64,000 nt of DNA from NCBI RefSeq assembly GCF_900112135.1, contig NZ_FOLC01000007.1, positions 62,001 through 126,000 of the forward strand, in the 5' to 3' direction. Made by a program: the position numbers and the translations under genes. The DNA is from Collimonas sp. OK412. Lineage in GTDB: Bacteria; Pseudomonadota; Gammaproteobacteria; Burkholderiales; Burkholderiaceae_D. Below are positions 17,408-26,354 of this stretch, piece after piece (within the stretch, counting starts at the first letter, position 1; each line of letters starts with the position of its first letter). The notes beneath the pieces were generated by a model that made no database searches, was not told the DNA's origin, and saw only the letters and a list, made by a program, of their open reading frames with translations.

Positions 17408-18543
17408 TCCCGCGCCTGTTGTTCAATTCCGACCATGAAGAGTTTCGCCAGAGCCTGCGGCGCTTCCTGCAGGCTGAAGTCTTGCCGCGCCATGCCGGCT
17501 GGGAGGAACAAGGGTTTGTCGACCGCGATATCTGGCAGCGCGCCGGCGAGCTCGGCTTCCTGTGCACCAACATGCCGGAAAACTATGGCGGCTCCGGCGT
17601 CGACCGCAAGTTCAGCACCATCGTGCTGGAAGAGCTGGCAAGCAGCAACGCGTCGGGCATAGGCTGGCCGCTGCATTCCGACATCGTCGCGCCTTACCTG
17701 CTGCGTTACGGCAGCGAAGAACTGAAGCAAGCCTGGCTGCCGAAGATGGCCGCCGGCACCGCGATCACGGCGATCGCGATGACCGAACCGGGCACCGGTT
17801 CGGACCTGCAGGCGATCCAGACCACGGCCATCGAAGATGGCGACGACTACATCGTCAACGGCGCCAAGATATTCATCACCAACGGCTATAACAGCGACAT
17901 GGTGGTGGTGGCGGTGAAGGTGGGCGACAAGAGCCGCGGAGCGAAGAATGTATCGTTGCTGGTGATAGAAGCCGGGCGTCCCGGTTTCAGCAAAGGCAAG
18001 CCATTGAAGAAGATCGGCATGAAAGCGCAGGATACCTGCGAGCTGTTCTTTGACAACGTACGGGTCCCGAAGAGCAACATCATCGGCCAGGTCGGCGCCG
18101 GCTTCACCATGCTGATGCAAGAGCTGGCCTGGGAACGGCTGCTGATCGCGATTACCTCGGTGGCCAATGCGGAAGCGATGCTCGCCGCAACCATCGAATA
18201 CACGCGCGACAGGCAGGCTTTCGGCCGTACCGTATCGTCATTCCAGAATACGCGCTTCAAGCTGGCGGAGATGAAAACCGAACTGCAGATCGCGCGCGTG
18301 TTTGTCGACCGCTGCGTCGAGCTGGAAGTCGAAGGCGAGCTGCGGGTGGATGCCGCCGCTGCCGCCAAGTACTGGTGTTCCGACCTGCAAGGCAAGGTGC
18401 TGGACCAATGCCTGCAACTGCATGGCGGTTACGGTTTCATGCAGGAGTACCCGATTGCGCGCGCCTATATCGATGCGCGCGCCCAGCGGATTTACGGCGG
18501 CACCAACGAAATCATGAAAGAGATCATTTCTCGGTCAATATGA
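17404..18543 (+). CDS. Acyl-CoA dehydrogenase, long-chain (LCAD) type
   Basis: A 379-aa flavoenzyme that oxidises acyl-CoA to trans-2-enoyl-CoA. FAD and substrate motifs are TEPGTGSDLQAIQ, FITNGYNSDMVV and RQAFGRTVSSFQNTRFKL. The end reads QLHGGYGFMQEYPIARAY ... QRIYGGTNEIMKEII. At the MCAD catalytic position (YEGT) this protein has Gly (YGGT), whereas Glu244 in QELAWERLLIA occupies the alternative base position used by LCAD and isovaleryl-CoA dehydrogenase. The start at 17404 has GGAG six bases upstream. It is the first of the rightward genes (dehydrogenase, SDR, racemase, SCP2) and lies behind two TetR-type palindromes. Confidence 0.9.
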   Translation: MIPRLLFNSDHEEFRQSLRRFLQAEVLPRHAGWEEQGFVDRDIWQRAGELGFLCTNMPENYGGSGVDRKFSTIVLEELASSNASGIGWPLHSDIVAPYLLRYGSEELKQAWLPKMAAGTAITAIAMTEPGTGSDLQAIQTTAIEDGDDYIVNGAKIFITNGYNSDMVVVAVKVGDKSRGAKNVSLLVIEAGRPGFSKGKPLKKIGMKAQDTCELFFDNVRVPKSNIIGQVGAGFTMLMQELAWERLLIAITSVANAEAMLAATIEYTRDRQAFGRTVSSFQNTRFKLAEMKTELQIARVFVDRCVELEVEGELRVDAAAAAKYWCSDLQGKVLDQCLQLHGGYGFMQEYPIARAYIDARAQRIYGGTNEIMKEIISRSI

Positions 18544-18586
18544 GTGATGAGTGCGGTTTTTTCTATTTTGAATAAAGACAGAAACT

Positions 18587-19519
18587 ATGGAAAATGAAAT
18601 GCAAAATGCATTGCGCTACGACGGCCGGGTGGCGATCGTCACTGGCGCCGGCAACGGCCTGGGCCGGGTGCATGCCTTGCTGCTTGGTGCGCGCGGCGCC
18701 CATGTGGTGGTAAATGACCTGGGCGGCGATGTCCATGGCGGCGGCAAGTCCAGCGCTGCCGCCGACCAGGTGGTGGCGGAGATCAAGGCTACCGGCGGCA
18801 GCGCGGTCGCCAACTACGATTCGGTGGAAGACGGCAGCCAGATCGTGCAGGCCGCGCTCGATCATTTCGGCGGCGTCGATATCGTGATCAACAATGCCGG
18901 CATCTTGCGCGACAGCAGTTTCGCCAAGATGACAGAGGACGACTGGGACCTGATCTACCGGGTGCACGTGCTGGGGGCGTTCCGCGTCACCCATGCGGCT
19001 TGGCCGCACATGCGCAACAAGGGTTACGGCCGCATCGTCATGACCACCTCCGCTGCCGGCATCTACGGCAATTTCGGCCAGGCCAACTACAGCATGGCGA
19101 AGATGGGCCTGGTCGGCATGGCGAATACGCTGGCGATCGAAGGCGCCGCCAAGAACGTGCTGGTCAATACCATCGCGCCGCTGGCCGGCTCGCGCATCTC
19201 GGAAACGGTGATGCCGCCGCAGATGATGGCGGCGCTCAAGCCGGAGTTCGTGGCGCCGCTGGCGGCATACCTGTGCCACGAGAGCTGCAGGGAAAACGGC
19301 AGCCTGTTCGAAGTCGGCGCCGGTTTCCACGCCAAGCTGCGCTGGCAGCGCACGCAAGGCCATCATTTCCACGGGCAGGCTTTCGGTCCCGAACAGGTGG
19401 CCCGGCATTGGCAAGAGATCGTCGATTTCGACGACGCGACCTATCCTGCCAGCATAGGCGAATCGTTGACATCCATCGTGCAGGACGTCGGTTCGCCTTT
19501 CGGCCAGGGCAAGCCATGA
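18587..19519 (+). CDS. SDR family 3-hydroxyacyl-CoA dehydrogenase, MFE-2/HSD17B4-like
   Basis: A 310-aa short-chain dehydrogenase. The Rossmann motif is TGAGNGLGR (from residue 19), with [17 protein letters not shown], and catalytic Ser155, Tyr168 and Lys172 (GQANYSMAK). The strings [26 protein letters not shown] and [15 protein letters not shown] are hallmarks of the dehydrogenase part of peroxisomal multifunctional enzyme type 2, which acts on (3R)-hydroxyacyl-CoA. No hydratase-2 (MaoC) or SCP2 domain is fused here; an SCP2 protein is encoded separately 1.4 kb downstream. Likely role: oxidation of 3-hydroxyacyl-CoA from branched or bulky acyl chains. Same operon as the dehydrogenase. Confidence 0.87.
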   Translation: MENEMQNALRYDGRVAIVTGAGNGLGRVHALLLGARGAHVVVNDLGGDVHGGGKSSAAADQVVAEIKATGGSAVANYDSVEDGSQIVQAALDHFGGVDIVINNAGILRDSSFAKMTEDDWDLIYRVHVLGAFRVTHAAWPHMRNKGYGRIVMTTSAAGIYGNFGQANYSMAKMGLVGMANTLAIEGAAKNVLVNTIAPLAGSRISETVMPPQMMAALKPEFVAPLAAYLCHESCRENGSLFEVGAGFHAKLRWQRTQGHHFHGQAFGPEQVARHWQEIVDFDDATYPASIGESLTSIVQDVGSPFGQGKP

Positions 19520-19525
19520 TGCGTA

Positions 19526-20671
19526 ATGGCTAATCCGCTTCTGTCCGGCATCCGGGTGCTCGACCTGACCCGTTTGCTGCCCGGTCCCTTCTGCAGCTTT
19601 TACCTGGCGCAGCTGGGAGCCGAAGTGGTCAAGCTGGAAGAGCCGCAAGGCGGCGATTACGCGCGCATGCTGTCGCCTGAACTGTTTACCCTGCTCAACC
19701 GCGGCAAGAAATCGGTCACCCTGGATTTACGGCAGCCGCAAGCGGTCACCGTGCTCAAGGTCATGGCGGCGCAGGCCGATGTCCTGATCGAATCGTTCCG
19801 GCCCGGCGTGATGGACAAGCTGGGCTGCGGCTACCACGACCTGAAGCTGATCAATCCGCGGCTGGTCTACGCCGCGCTCACCGGTTACGGGCAGACCGGC
19901 CCCTACAAAGACCGCGCCGGGCACGACATGAATTACTGCGCCTATGCCGGCTTGCTGGACCAGACTGGCGCTGCCGGCGGCCCGCCGGTGCTGTCGAATT
20001 TCCAGGGCGCCGACCTCGCCGGCGGTGCGCTGACCTGCGCCCTCGGGATACTGGCGGCGGTGATCGGCGCGCGCGCCTCGGGCCAGGGCACCATGGTCGA
20101 TGTCGGCATGCTGGACGGCACGCTGGCGCTGCAGGCGCTATCGCTGGCCACTATCCGCACGCTGGGCGGCAGCGCGGAGCGCGGCGGCGATATCTTGAGC
20201 GGCGGCCTGGCCAACTACAGCATCTACGCTTGCGCCGACGGCAAACATGTGGCGCTGGCGGCGCTGGAGCCTAAATTCTTCCTCAATTTCTGCAAGGCGG
20301 TGGATCGGCCCGACCTCGCGGCCTTGCCGCTCGCGCCGGGAGCGGATGGCGCAGCCTTGAGAGCGGCTTTAAGCGCATTGTTCAAGACCCGCTCGCGCGA
20401 TGAGTGGGAACAGCTGCTGGCCGGCCGCGACTGCTGCGTATCTGGCATCTACACACCACAGGAAGCATTGGACAACCCGCAGGTCAAGGCGCGCGGCCTG
20501 GTCCGCATGGAAGACGGCAAGCCTGTATCGGACCTGCCGATCAGGTTCAGCGATGCTGTCGGCACGGCTGGCGATTGTCCGGCGCTGGGAGCGGATACTG
20601 CCGATGTGCTGGCGGGCCTGGGATTTGATGCGGCAGCGCTGGCCGCGTTGCACGCAAGCGGCGCGATTTGA
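19526..20671 (+). CDS. Alpha-methylacyl-CoA racemase-like CaiB/BaiF protein
   Basis: A 381-aa class III CoA-transferase-fold protein, 6 bases after the SDR gene. It begins GIRVLDLTRLLPGPFCSFYL and continues GAEVVKLEEPQGGDYAR. The racemase catalytic residues fit: His133 in AGHDMNY, Asp163 in FQGADLAGGA, and Glu248 in LEPKFF. Their spacing (30 and 85) equals that of His126/Asp156/Glu241 in the M. tuberculosis enzyme. That favours an AMACR role, interconverting 2R/2S methyl-branched acyl-CoAs so the dehydrogenase can accept them, rather than transferase activity. With the LCAD-type enzyme, MFE-2-like SDR and SCP2 it suggests degradation of methyl-branched, isoprenoid or sterol-type acyl chains. 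Confidence 0.88.
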   Translation: MANPLLSGIRVLDLTRLLPGPFCSFYLAQLGAEVVKLEEPQGGDYARMLSPELFTLLNRGKKSVTLDLRQPQAVTVLKVMAAQADVLIESFRPGVMDKLGCGYHDLKLINPRLVYAALTGYGQTGPYKDRAGHDMNYCAYAGLLDQTGAAGGPPVLSNFQGADLAGGALTCALGILAAVIGARASGQGTMVDVGMLDGTLALQALSLATIRTLGGSAERGGDILSGGLANYSIYACADGKHVALAALEPKFFLNFCKAVDRPDLAALPLAPGADGAALRAALSALFKTRSRDEWEQLLAGRDCCVSGIYTPQEALDNPQVKARGLVRMEDGKPVSDLPIRFSDAVGTAGDCPALGADTADVLAGLGFDAAALAALHASGAI

Positions 20672-20734
20672 AGCAAGGCTGTTCAGCAAAAATATCGGTA
20701 AACGGTTATCCAGATCGATGTGCGAGGAGAGGCC

Positions 20735-20854
20735 ATGGACGTGCAAAGAATCCGGTCGCCGACCATGAAAGTCAAGCGCGGCGAAGTGGAAAAACGCTAC
20801 GCCGCGTTGATGGAGAAGGAACTGCAGGTGCGGGATGCAGTCGGATGGGAATGA
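20735..20854 (+). CDS. Possible 39-aa small protein between racemase and SCP2 genes
   Basis: An ATG preceded by GAGGAGAGG (3 bases spacing from the last G) opens a 39-codon frame. The peptide is charged and helix-prone, with KVKRGEVEKRYAALMEKEL in its centre. Codon use looks like that of the neighbours. The strong ribosome site is the main argument; no family is recognised. It could also be a decayed remnant of a longer gene. Confidence 0.35.
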   Translation: MDVQRIRSPTMKVKRGEVEKRYAALMEKELQVRDAVGWE

Positions 20855-20923
20855 CAGGCCGCTTGCCTGCATCCGCTTGCATTACTGCCGGCAACAGATT
20901 TTTAAACAACCAGAGGAAATGCA

Positions 20924-21241
20924 ATGACAGTCAACGATATCATCAAGCTCATGCCGTCCTGCCTGAACACCGTAGCGGCGGCGGACATGAAAAGCAGTAT
21001 CCAGTTCGATATTTCGAAGCCGATGTACCTGCTGATCGATCATGGAACCTGCGCCGCGCACGAAGGCGTGGTCGACTCCCCCGATGTGGCGCTGACCATG
21101 GCCGATGAAGACTTGAAGGCCATGCTTAAAGGCGAGCTGAACGGCGCCATGGCCTTCATGAGCGGCAAGCTGAAACTCAAGGGCGACATGATGCTGGCCC
21201 AGCGCATTCCTTCCCTGTTTGACGCCAGCAAGATCGGCTGA
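20924..21241 (+). CDS. SCP2 sterol-binding domain protein
   Basis: A 105-aa single SCP2 domain, a small cytosolic hydrophobic-pocket fold that carries acyl-CoAs or sterols. The typical pattern is VDSPDVALTMADEDLKAMLKG followed by AFMSGKLKLKGDMMLAQRI, seen here in overlapping pieces. Start codon follows AGAGGAAATGCA. In eukaryotic MFE-2 this domain is fused to the hydroxyacyl-CoA dehydrogenase; here both are separate genes in one locus, supporting a joint role in bulky acyl-CoA oxidation. It ends convergently with the FadB-like gene; a GCTCTTC/GAAGAGC hairpin at 21252-21277 lies between them. Confidence 0.88.
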   Translation: MTVNDIIKLMPSCLNTVAAADMKSSIQFDISKPMYLLIDHGTCAAHEGVVDSPDVALTMADEDLKAMLKGELNGAMAFMSGKLKLKGDMMLAQRIPSLFDASKIG

Positions 21242-21294
21242 GTTGCCTGCAGCTCTTCGTCGTCGCCGAGGAAGAGCCTCAGCGTATCCCTGTA

Positions 21295-23427
21295 TCACTC
21301 GAAGCGCTTGCCCTGTTCCGCCATTGTCACGAGGATTGCCGCCGGCGCGAAATAACTGCCGAACCGGGCTGACAGCTGGTTTGCCCGCTGGACAAAATCG
21401 GCGACGCCGTAGGCATTGATGTATTGCAGGGCGCCGCCCTGGAACGGCGCGAAACCCCAGCCGAAAATGCTGCCGATGTTGGCGTCGGCAACGGTCAGCA
21501 CTACCTGTTCCTCGTAGCATTTTGCCGCCTCGTTGGCTTGCACAAACATCATGCGCTCGATCAGGTCCTTTTGCGGCAGCTGCGTGGCGGCGAGCGGAAA
21601 CGCTTGCTGCAAGCCGGGCCACAGGTGCTTGTTCTGGTTTTCGGGATAATCATAAAATCCCTTGCCGGTTTTCTTTCCCTTGCGGTCCAGCTGGGCCACC
21701 ATTTTTTCCAGCCCGGCATCGGCCGGATGGCCGGCGAAGGGCTTGCCGGCCTCGGCAAAATCCTTGCGCGTCTGTTCCAGGATATGCAGGGACAAGGACA
21801 AGCTGACTTCGTCATGCACGGCCAGCGGTCCTACCGGCATGCCGGCCTGCAAGCCAGCCATCTCGATGGCGCGCGGATGCTGGCCTTCCATCAGCAGCTT
21901 CAAGCCTTCCATCACGTAGGTGCCGAATACGCGCGAGGTGTAGAAGCCGCGTGAATCGTGGACCACGATCGGGGTTTTCCTGATCTGCTGCACGTAGTCG
22001 AAGCCGCGCGCCAGCGTCTGCTGGCTGGTCTGCTGGCCGACGATGATTTCAACCAGCGGCATCTTGTCTACCGGCGAGAAGAAATGCAGGCCGATGAAAT
22101 TTTCCGGCCGCACGCTGGCTTGCGCCAGGCCGGTAATCGGCAGGGTAGAGGTGTTCGAAGCGAACACGGCGTCTTTACTGATCAACGCCTCGGTCTTGCG
22201 AGTCACCTCGGCCTTCACCTGGCGATCTTCAAACACCGCTTCGATAATCAGGTCGCAGCTCGCCAGGTCGTTGAAATCCACGGTAGGCGTGATGCGCTTG
22301 AGCAGGGCTTCCTTGCCCTCCGCGGTTTGCTGCTTGCGCTTGATCGCCTTGTCGAGCAGCTTGCTGGAATAATCCTTGCCGTGCGCCGCGGTTTCCAGGC
22401 TGTTGTCCAGCAACACCACGTCCATGCCGGCCTTGGCCGAGGCATAGGCGATGCCGGCGCCCATCATGCCGGCGCCGAGGATCCCTACCTTGCCGACTTT
22501 GGACGGCGCAAAGCCTTCCGGGCGCGACTTGCCCTTGTTGATGGCGTTCAGCTGGAACCACAAGGTGCCGATCATGTTCTTGGCCACCGGCGACAATGCG
22601 CAATTGACGAAGTAGCGCGATTCGATTTCGCAGCCGGTATCGAAATCGACGATGCCGCCTTCGAATACGCAGCTCATGATATTGGTCGCCGCCGGATAAT
22701 TGCCATGCGTCTTGGCGCTTGCCATGGACGGCGCGATGGCCCACAGCTGGCCGTTGGCCGGACTGCGCGAGTCGCCGCCGGGCCAGCGGAATTTCTTGTC
22801 GTCCCACGGCTGCTTCGCCTTGGGATTGGCCAGGCACCAGGCCTTGGCTTTTGCCAGCAGCTGTTCCCTGTCGCTCACCAGCTCCTGGACAATGCCTTGC
22901 TGCAGCGCCTCTTCGGCGCGCAGTTCCTTGCCTTCCAGCATGAGCTGCAATGCGCCCTGGATGCCGATCATGCGCGGCAAACGCTGCGTGCCGCCGCCGC
23001 CCGGCAGCAGGCCGAGCTTGACTTCCGGCAGGCCGAACTTGGCTTTCGGGTTGTTGATGGCGATGCGGTGATGGCAGGCCAGCGCCAGCTCCAGGCCGCC
23101 GCCCAGGGCGGTGCCGTTCAGCGCAGCCACCACCGGCCGGTCGCACAACTCCAGGCGGCGCAGGAAACCTTTGAATTCCTGCACCAGGTCGAAAGCTGCT
23201 TGCGCGTCGGTGATCTGGAACAGTTTTTCAATATCGGCGCCGGCGACGAAATCCGCCTTGCCCGAGGTGATGATGACGCCGGTGATGGCTGGATCGGCTT
23301 CGATGGCGGCAATCGCCTCCATGAACGGCGCCGTCAGCGCTTCGTTCAATACATTCATCGACCGTCCTGGCATGTCCAGGGTCAAGGTCACGATATTGTC
23401 GCTGTCTTTTTGGAAATTTACACTCAT
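21295..23427 (-). CDS. FadB/FadJ-like bifunctional enoyl-CoA hydratase / 3-hydroxyacyl-CoA dehydrogenase
   Basis: A 710-aa cytosolic multifunctional beta-oxidation enzyme. The N-terminal crotonase domain (to about residue 190) has the oxyanion/active-site stretches ADFVAGADIEKL, GTALGGGLELALACH and FGLPEVKLGLLPGGGGTQRL. The second half is the NAD-binding domain (VGILGAGMMGAGIAY), with SNTSTLPIT, catalytic His in GLHFFSPVDKMPLVE, and C-terminal GKGFYDYPE. All key residues look intact. It follows the thiolase gene by 17 bases on the same strand, forming the thiolase-hydratase/dehydrogenase operon opposite to the dehydrogenase operon. It acts on (3S)-hydroxyacyl-CoA, unlike the SDR of the same locus. 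Confidence 0.93.
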   Translation of the reverse strand: MSVNFQKDSDNIVTLTLDMPGRSMNVLNEALTAPFMEAIAAIEADPAITGVIITSGKADFVAGADIEKLFQITDAQAAFDLVQEFKGFLRRLELCDRPVVAALNGTALGGGLELALACHHRIAINNPKAKFGLPEVKLGLLPGGGGTQRLPRMIGIQGALQLMLEGKELRAEEALQQGIVQELVSDREQLLAKAKAWCLANPKAKQPWDDKKFRWPGGDSRSPANGQLWAIAPSMASAKTHGNYPAATNIMSCVFEGGIVDFDTGCEIESRYFVNCALSPVAKNMIGTLWFQLNAINKGKSRPEGFAPSKVGKVGILGAGMMGAGIAYASAKAGMDVVLLDNSLETAAHGKDYSSKLLDKAIKRKQQTAEGKEALLKRITPTVDFNDLASCDLIIEAVFEDRQVKAEVTRKTEALISKDAVFASNTSTLPITGLAQASVRPENFIGLHFFSPVDKMPLVEIIVGQQTSQQTLARGFDYVQQIRKTPIVVHDSRGFYTSRVFGTYVMEGLKLLMEGQHPRAIEMAGLQAGMPVGPLAVHDEVSLSLSLHILEQTRKDFAEAGKPFAGHPADAGLEKMVAQLDRKGKKTGKGFYDYPENQNKHLWPGLQQAFPLAATQLPQKDLIERMMFVQANEAAKCYEEQVVLTVADANIGSIFGWGFAPFQGGALQYINAYGVADFVQRANQLSARFGSYFAPAAILVTMAEQGKRFE

Positions 23428-23444
23428 GATCTGGATCCAGTCCG

Positions 23445-24650
23445 TTAGACACGTTCGATGATGGTGGCGATGCCCATGCCGCCGCCGACGCAGAGCGAGA
23501 TCAAGGCGCTTGCCTTGCCGCTGCGCTCCAGTTCGTCGAGCGCGGTGCCGAGGATCATGGCGCCGGTTGCGCCCAGCGGATGGCCCATGGCGATCGAGCC
23601 GCCATTGACGTTGACCCGCTCCGGGTCGATATCGAGGTCGCGGATGGCGCGCATCACGACCGCGGCAAACGCTTCATTGATTTCAAACAGGTCGATATCC
23701 TTGGCTGACATCTTGGCCTTGGTCAGCGCCTTGCGGGCGGCAGGAGCGATGCCGGTCAGCATGATGGTCGGCTCCGAGCCGGTGACGGCGGCGGCGACAA
23801 TCCGGGCGCGCGGCTTCAGTCCCAGCCTCTGGCCCATCTCCTTGCTGCCGACCAGCACCAGCGCAGCGCCGTCGACGATGCCGGAGGAATTGCCGGCATG
23901 GTGCACATGGCTGATTTTTTCGACGGTAGTGTATTTGCGCAGCGCGGTCGCATCGAAACCCATCTGGCCGATCTGTTCGAAGGACGGGTTCAGTGCTGCC
24001 AGGTTTTCCATGGTGGTCTGGGCGCGGATGTATTCGTCATGATCCAGCAGCACCAGGCCATTGAGGTCCTTGACTGCGACCAGCGACTTGCTGAAGCGCC
24101 CTTCGGCGCGGGCGCGCGCGGCTTTCTGCTGCGACTGCACGGCAAAGCTGTCGACATCGCTGCGCGAGAAATTTTCCAGCGTAGCGATCAGGTCGGCGCC
24201 TATGCCTTGCGGCGCAAAGCCGGTGATCTGGTTGACCCGCGGATCCATGAACCAGGCGCCGCCGTCCGAACCCATGGCCCAGCGCGACATGCTTTCAACG
24301 CCGCCGGCCACCACCAGCTGCTCCTGGCCGGACATGACTTTCATTGCCGCCAGGTTGACCGATTCCAGGCCCGAAGCGCAAAACCGCGATTGCGTCACGC
24401 CCGGCACCGACTGGTCCCAGCCGGCGTAGAGCACCGCAGTGCGGGCGATGTCGGCGCCTTGTTCGCCGACCGGCGTCACGCAGCCGAGCACTACATCGTC
24501 GACTTGCGAGGTATCGAGGCGGTTGCGTTGCTGCAGCGCCTGCAGCAGCTGGGCCAGCAGGTTGACCGGCGAGACCTGGTGCAGGCTGCCGTCTTTCTTG
24601 CCCTTGCCGCGCGGGGTCCGTACGGAATCGAAAATATAGGCTTCAGTCAT
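23445..24650 (-). CDS. Acetyl-CoA C-acyltransferase (thiolase)
   Basis: A 401-aa thiolase that cleaves 3-ketoacyl-CoA. The nucleophile is Cys91 in [11 protein letters not shown]; the second active-site region is [18 protein letters not shown] with the His, and the C-terminal Cys is in SLCVGGGMG. The start [17 protein letters not shown] is typical of FadA/FadI-type enzymes. It is the first gene of the leftward operon with the FadB-like gene. Its predicted -10 (TATAAT) sits inside operator palindrome 3, so transcription is likely repressed by the divergent TetR-family protein. Confidence 0.93.
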   Translation of the reverse strand: MTEAYIFDSVRTPRGKGKKDGSLHQVSPVNLLAQLLQALQQRNRLDTSQVDDVVLGCVTPVGEQGADIARTAVLYAGWDQSVPGVTQSRFCASGLESVNLAAMKVMSGQEQLVVAGGVESMSRWAMGSDGGAWFMDPRVNQITGFAPQGIGADLIATLENFSRSDVDSFAVQSQQKAARARAEGRFSKSLVAVKDLNGLVLLDHDEYIRAQTTMENLAALNPSFEQIGQMGFDATALRKYTTVEKISHVHHAGNSSGIVDGAALVLVGSKEMGQRLGLKPRARIVAAAVTGSEPTIMLTGIAPAARKALTKAKMSAKDIDLFEINEAFAAVVMRAIRDLDIDPERVNVNGGSIAMGHPLGATGAMILGTALDELERSGKASALISLCVGGGMGIATIIERV

Positions 24651-24694
24651 AGCGTCTCCGGCTGGTATTTGCTTGTATGCGCTTGTATGTTTGC

Positions 24695-24725
24695 GTAATT
24701 ATAATTACACTTCGATCGATGTCTC
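24695..24725 (-). promoter_or_regulatory. Thiolase promoter overlapped by operator-like palindrome 3
   Basis: GTAATTATAATTAC (24695-24708) is a perfect 14-bp palindrome. On the minus strand it holds TATAAT (24698-24703), with GAGACA (24720-24725) 16 bp upstream as a -35-like box. The thiolase ATG is 45 bases downstream of the palindrome. Confidence 0.68.
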
Positions 24726-24830
24726 GCTTGATGTCCGATCCATGCTGAACAGCCACTGTAGTTAAAGCAATGGCCAGCGTCAATTGGTAATCTACTCTAA
24801 ACCAGGACAGGAACTGTCTGGAGCGCGATA

Positions 24831-24844
24831 GTAATATTAATTAC
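24831..24844. promoter_or_regulatory. Operator-like palindrome 4 in front of the TetR-family gene
   Basis: GTAATATTAATTAC, followed by AC as in copies 2 and 3. It ends 27 bases before the regulator ATG and includes a -10-like TAATAT, the position expected for autorepression. Confidence 0.65.
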
Positions 24845-24871
24845 ACGTATGGCAAAACCATCACTCAGCCC

Positions 24872-25495
24872 ATGGCCTCTGAAAAACAGAAAATCGTATT
24901 GGACCGCGCTCTGCTCAAGCCATTGATCAGGCAAAGGATAGAAAACGCTGTGCTGGATTTGTTTTCAGAACGCGAATTCCACAGCGTCGCCTATGGAGAA
25001 ATCGCTAGCGCCGCCAGTGTCTCCTTGCAGACTATCTATAAATACTACGGCAGCAAGGAAGCGCTGCTGTTTGCCTGCCTCGAGACCTGGCTGAGCACCC
25101 TGGCGTCGCGCATGCTCGATCACCTGCAAGGCATCGAGAGTTGCCAGGACAAGCTGCGCAAGGTGTTCTGGGTAGTGCTGGATTTTTTCGACCGCAATCC
25201 CAAGGTCAGCCAGCTGATCATGAGTTCGCTGCAGATCAGCGCATGGGGGCGCGACCGTACTTTCCGCCAGCCGGAAATGATGGAAGTGCTGATGAAAACC
25301 CTGGCCGACGGCAGGGCGCAAGGCGTGCTGATCGACGAAGTGGATGAAAAGATCCTGCTCGATTATTTCATCGGCATCCTGGAAAGGCTGGTGCACATGC
25401 ACACCATGCGCGGCGCAAAAGAGCCGCTGGCATTACAGGCCAATGCGCTGTTCAGGATGCTGTGGCGGGCCATCGCCAAGCCTGAACCGGTTTAG
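24872..25495 (+). CDS. TetR/AcrR-family transcriptional regulator of the acyl-CoA locus
   Basis: A 207-aa regulator. The N-terminal helix-turn-helix spans about residues 33-60: YGEIASAASVSLQTIYKYYGS, with the usual KEALLFACLE after it. The rest is an alpha-helical ligand and dimerisation domain. It is divergent from the thiolase operon, and the 221-bp gap holds palindromes 3 and 4. Related palindromes precede the acyl-CoA dehydrogenase operon, so I infer it represses all three units until an acyl-CoA binds. TetR-family repressors of beta-oxidation (for example PsrA and FadP types) are known in proteobacteria; which subgroup this belongs to is unclear. Confidence 0.88.
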   Translation: MASEKQKIVLDRALLKPLIRQRIENAVLDLFSEREFHSVAYGEIASAASVSLQTIYKYYGSKEALLFACLETWLSTLASRMLDHLQGIESCQDKLRKVFWVVLDFFDRNPKVSQLIMSSLQISAWGRDRTFRQPEMMEVLMKTLADGRAQGVLIDEVDEKILLDYFIGILERLVHMHTMRGAKEPLALQANALFRMLWRAIAKPEPV

Positions 25496-25516
25496 GCAAA
25501 TCTGGCTTGCCCATAA

Positions 25517-25551
25517 AAAAATAGCGCAGGCAATAAAGCCGGCGCTATTTT
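25517..25551. terminator. Bidirectional terminator between the TetR-family gene and sodB
   Basis: AAAATAGCGC (25517-25526) and GCGCTATTTT (25542-25551) form a 10-bp stem with a 15-nt loop, with A/T runs on both sides serving the two convergent genes. Confidence 0.8.
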
Positions 25552-25603
25552 CATTTGCGGCGCCGATAAGATTTTATTCCTTACCGGCCATGACAAATTT
25601 GTC

Positions 25604-26182
25604 TTATGCGAAATTCTTCGAAGCAAATTCCCAATTCGCCAATGCCCAGAATGCTTCCAGGTATTTTGGACGGGCGTTGCGGTAGTCGATGTAATAAGCG
25701 TGTTCCCAGACGTCGACGGTGATCAAAGGCTTGGCGTCGGTAGTCAGCGGAGTGGCTGCATTGGAAGTCGACACCAGGCCGAGCGAACCGTCAGCGTTCT
25801 TCACCAGCCATGCCCAGCCGGAGCCGAAAGTGCCGACTGCAGTCTTGGTCAGTTCTTCCTTGAACTTGTCGAACGAACCCCATTTGGCGTTGATCGCATC
25901 TGCCAGTGCGCCGGTTGGTGCGCCGCCACCTTTTGGCGACAGGCTGTCCCAGTAAAAAGTGTGATTCCAGATTTGCGCTGCATTGTTGAAAATGCCGCCG
26001 GAGGATTTCTTGACGATCTCTTCCAGAGTCGCGTTTTCGAATTCTGTGCCTGGAACCAGGTTGTTCAGGTTGGTCACATAGGTCTGGTGATGCTTACCAT
26101 AGTGGAATTCCAGGGTTTCCTTGGAGATGTGCGGAGCCAGTGCGTCCAGATCGTACGGGAGAGGCGGGAGTGTGTGTGCCAT
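25604..26182 (-). CDS. sodB: Iron superoxide dismutase
   Basis: A 192-aa cytosolic Fe-type superoxide dismutase that converts superoxide to hydrogen peroxide and oxygen. Metal ligands are His27 (HYGKHH), His74 (IWNHTFYW), Asp157 and His161 ([12 protein letters not shown]). The Fe-SOD signature [13 protein letters not shown] and the start [19 protein letters not shown] match SodB. It lies downstream of xseA on the same strand with a 172-bp gap, an order shared by many Burkholderiales. Confidence 0.96.
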   Translation of the reverse strand: MAHTLPPLPYDLDALAPHISKETLEFHYGKHHQTYVTNLNNLVPGTEFENATLEEIVKKSSGGIFNNAAQIWNHTFYWDSLSPKGGGAPTGALADAINAKWGSFDKFKEELTKTAVGTFGSGWAWLVKNADGSLGLVSTSNAATPLTTDAKPLITVDVWEHAYYIDYRNARPKYLEAFWALANWEFASKNFA

Positions 26183-26354
26183 GGTGCGTCCTTTCTATAG
26201 TTTTATTGGGATTACAAGGAAGCTGTTGCCTATACATCTATCTCGTGAACAGTTTCCCGGAGAGGGCTATTGTAAAGCGCTTAGCTATTCCATGCAGCAT
26301 GCTCGCGCTTTTATTCAATCCGCCATGTGACTTGCGTCGCCAAGAAACATGCCC

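Noticed and set aside
20668-21108. A 146-codon plus-strand frame overlapping the racemase-SCP2 gap
   Set aside because: It conflicts with the SCP2 gene and has no ribosome site; the 39-codon frame at 20735 in another frame has much better start signals.
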